NCBI GenBank assembly: GCA_025617745.1
Contig: CM046853.1
Coordinates: 29,887,822 to 29,951,821 of the forward strand
Direction: 5' to 3'
DNA: 64,000 nt
DNA from: Heliocidaris erythrogramma
Lineage: Eukaryota > Echinodermata > Echinoidea > Camarodonta > Echinometridae
Each line of letters starts with the position of its first letter. Position 1 is the first letter of the stretch. The notes under the pieces were generated by a model. It was not told the DNA's origin, did not search any database, and worked only from the letters and a program-made list of their open reading frames with translations. This document shows positions 51,754 through 64,000 of this stretch, one piece after another. The position numbers and the translations under genes were made by a program.

Positions 51754-52743
51754 GTATAAGCTCCATCATGCAAACCTTCAAAGATCATCTAATTATGTCA
51801 TCTCTTTTGAAAAATGACATAATATAAAAATAGGCATTCGAAATATTTATGTTAAAATGTTATAAAAGCAATACGACATATACATACATGTCTACACTGG
51901 CAACTACAATGATAGGAGTATTATAACGATTTCAGTGTATTCTTGATAGTACATTAACCTATTACATTTATATGAGATCACACGATATTCCATAAGCATT
52001 ATTATTAATTCGAGATTTCGAGATTTAAATATCCTCAATGTGTTTGATATGCATTATTTATGTGTAGGAAACTTCATGCATGACTTGAGTAATAACTTAC
52101 CCCACTCTTTAACAGATTATTGTGATACGATACAACACAATTATTCAACGAGACAAAAAAACAACAACACATGTCGTCAGGTCATTTACCAAAATGAAGG
52201 ACTGCCCAAGGTCAACCTTCTCTCTTTCCACTTCAAGTAATACCAACATATTTCTTTTTGTGAAAAAGTCTATATTATGCATGGAACCAAACGTGTTTGA
52301 AGAAGCACATGTTTTGTTTAAAGTTTTCTAGTATATACAGTTAACTTTTATCATTAGTGCTCGAAGATATTCAGACAATTGGCACAAAATTATATGTATT
52401 GCTATCAGGAGGACTATTATAATGTATAGCCTTCGTAGAAGCGTATACTAGTCTATAAGACATTTCTGTTTTAAATTTGTTTCTAAAATTTTCTAAGTAA
52501 CTAGATTCATTCATAATCTTAGGTACAATTACGATAAAATATTGTAGGTTAATGAATCTCTGATTTACAATATCTATGATTCAAATAAAGCTGCTATTTG
52601 GAAAACGCGATTACAGTACACAAATGTTATGTAGAATGTAAACAAGGTTCGCTTACTTCTATATTTGAAACTTCATATGGAACTGAATATATTTCAACAC
52701 ACCACGCTTGGAAAAGTATATGTATGTATGTATGTATGTATAT
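51754..52743. other. 3' flank of gene A
   Basis: The minus-strand sequence below 52744 should contain the 3' UTR of gene A. An AATAAA at 52747-52742 overlaps the stop codon. A (GTAT)n run lies at 52719-52741. No gene is seen. Confidence 0.5.
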
Positions 52744-62553
<9,810 letters not shown>

Positions 62554-64000
62554 TGTGGCTAGGTGTATATTTATACGTTAAGTTGCAACATAGCGCACAA
62601 TTTGAAGGCCAATACATGAACCCCGATCCGTAGAAAACGATATGACCTCGGTGATGACATCTAACAAAACCAAATTGAAAGGTAAACAACTGCAATGTTC
62701 TAAATGTCTATTTACGGTTGTATTTCTGGTGGAGCCTATCATTTTATTGATCTGCATATTGTAAAGGCGGATCCAGAAGAGAAGAGTGGGTAAAGCGGCT
62801 GGAAACTATAATGTATTGAATAAAATAACACACAAACGATAACGCTTCTCGTAGGGCTTTAGATTTGGGTTTACATTTTCCACATTCTTGATATAATTTG
62901 TCAGATTATTTCGAGAGTAAAAAAAAAATGTTCATGTCCCCCCCCCCCCCGTCCCCCCCCCCCCTTCTCTCTCTCTCTCTCTATCTATATATATATATCT
63001 CTTTATCGACGAAGAAATCCCGAGGAGGGCCAGTGGGATTCCCGTAATCATATTCCCAGAAGATATTTACAAAAAAATATTGCTCTCAAAAGCCCACGTC
63101 TCCATAAAAGAGTCCTAAAGTCTAGGGCATGTAGGGAGGGCCCTGTCGGATTCCAGGGCCCCGTCTTGAAAAGAGTTGCGATTGATTCGAATCGATCGTA
63201 ACTTGAAATCAATCGAAAATCCTTATTAGATCTCTTAAGCACACAGTTGCGATTGATTCGAATCAATAGCAACTCTTTATAAGACGGGCCCCAGAAATCG
63301 TATTTCCGTTGGGGGGGGGGGGGGGGGGGGGGGGGGAGGGGGGATTTTCGACCTTCCTTTCTGACACTCCATGATACGCCCCTGTATGTTGCATTACAGA
63401 CAAAGTTCAAAAATTAATCATCGTCTATTGACCTTTGGATAGAAGTTGCCGATGGAGTTACACTTGCTAACATCTGAAGCTTTCTTCATTGATAGAAATG
63501 CACTGTAATAAATTACAATGCATATCCTGTCTCATGAAGCTAAACATACACCTTGGTCACGTTCATTACGTATATATTTTGTAATAAATTTAATTTTTAA
63601 TCATCGATAATAAAAGTTTTGAAACACCCATCTCCATAAATGTTTTCTTTAGCGAATCAATTTCAACCTTGCAGAAAACCACTTTCTATTCGTTGGAAGA
63701 TATAGGTCATGCAGTCCGCGATCATTCAAGCATATCAAGTTGCCTTATGATCAGTTGTGTGTATCTAGGAATTATGGCGCCCGTGCAAAAAATCAAATTG
63801 CGCCCCTATACATATATGGAACTGTACACGCAAGAGAGAGAGAGAGAGAGCGAAGCGTCCTAGCGGTGTATTTTTGCATTTCTTATGGATTTAACCTACA
63901 GGAAAAGTCCCACTGATAAACTGTTTTGTATTCACTTCTCCATCAATGGGGCGCAAAAATAAAAAATAAAAAATTGAAGAAATATAGTCGAAAAATTAGC
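62554..64000. other. 5' flank of gene A
   Basis: The minus-strand promoter of gene A should lie just above 62553; GTATATTTATACG at 62565-62577 is AT-rich and could serve as a TATA-like element. A poly-C/(CT)n/(AT)n composite lies at 62938-62998 and a poly-G run at 63310-63341. No gene is seen. Confidence 0.45.
63156..63292. repeat. Hairpin MITE, ends GGGCCCCGTCTT
   Basis: The left end GGGCCCCGTCTTGAAAAGAG and right end CTCTTTATAAGACGGGCCCC are imperfect reverse complements. The inner parts both carry TTGCGATTGATTCGAATC. The element is 137 bases with no coding content. Confidence 0.8.

Overview
The window is animal nuclear DNA: AT-rich, intron-rich, full of short microsatellites and of transposon families common in marine invertebrates. 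Non-LTR, BEL/Pao, Tc1-mariner, tRNA-derived SINE and long foldback elements are all present. An echinoderm-like marine deuterostome is the best guess, but this is inference from overall character, not from a diagnostic gene.

The host genes form a tandem cluster of four cholinesterase/carboxylesterase-family (alpha/beta-hydrolase, COesterase) genes, named A to D here. Gene C (minus, 6085-25939) has its last seven exons here and its 5' end is lost in a 500-base run of N. Gene B (plus, 33108-39712) has eight exons. Gene D (minus, 48389-50603) is a decayed copy of the first four exons only. Gene A (minus, 52744-62553) is complete in ten exons, with a continuous 611-codon frame. Exon lengths are shared between paralogues (160, 78, 119, 168/171 and 182 bases), which confirms the splice models.

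The main observation is at the C-termini. The last exons of A and B encode a short tail with Trp, Phe/Tyr and Cys spaced as in the T-peptide (WAT, tetramerisation) domain of vertebrate acetylcholinesterase. C keeps a worn version behind an acidic linker. The catalytic cores look like carboxylesterases: the Cys-Cys loop that carries the choline-binding Trp in acetylcholinesterase is shortened, and that Trp is absent. These look like secreted esterases with a cholinesterase-type assembly tail. B also has Asp for the catalytic Glu and a one-base phase conflict between its first two exons.

Layout: 1-6084 holds a MITE and a LINE fragment. 6085-25939 is gene C, whose introns carry a truncated BEL/Pao element, a nested foldback element with tRNA-like arms, an L1/Tx1-like LINE inserted in an older repeat, and a nearly full-length two-ORF LINE. 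25940-26439 is the gap. 26440-33107 has triplet microsatellites and TIR elements. Gene B follows. 39713-48388 is intergenic with SINE relics, a LINE carrying a nested snap-back MITE, a perfect 40-base hairpin and a CpG-rich TIR element. Pseudogene D, then gene A, then flank complete the window.
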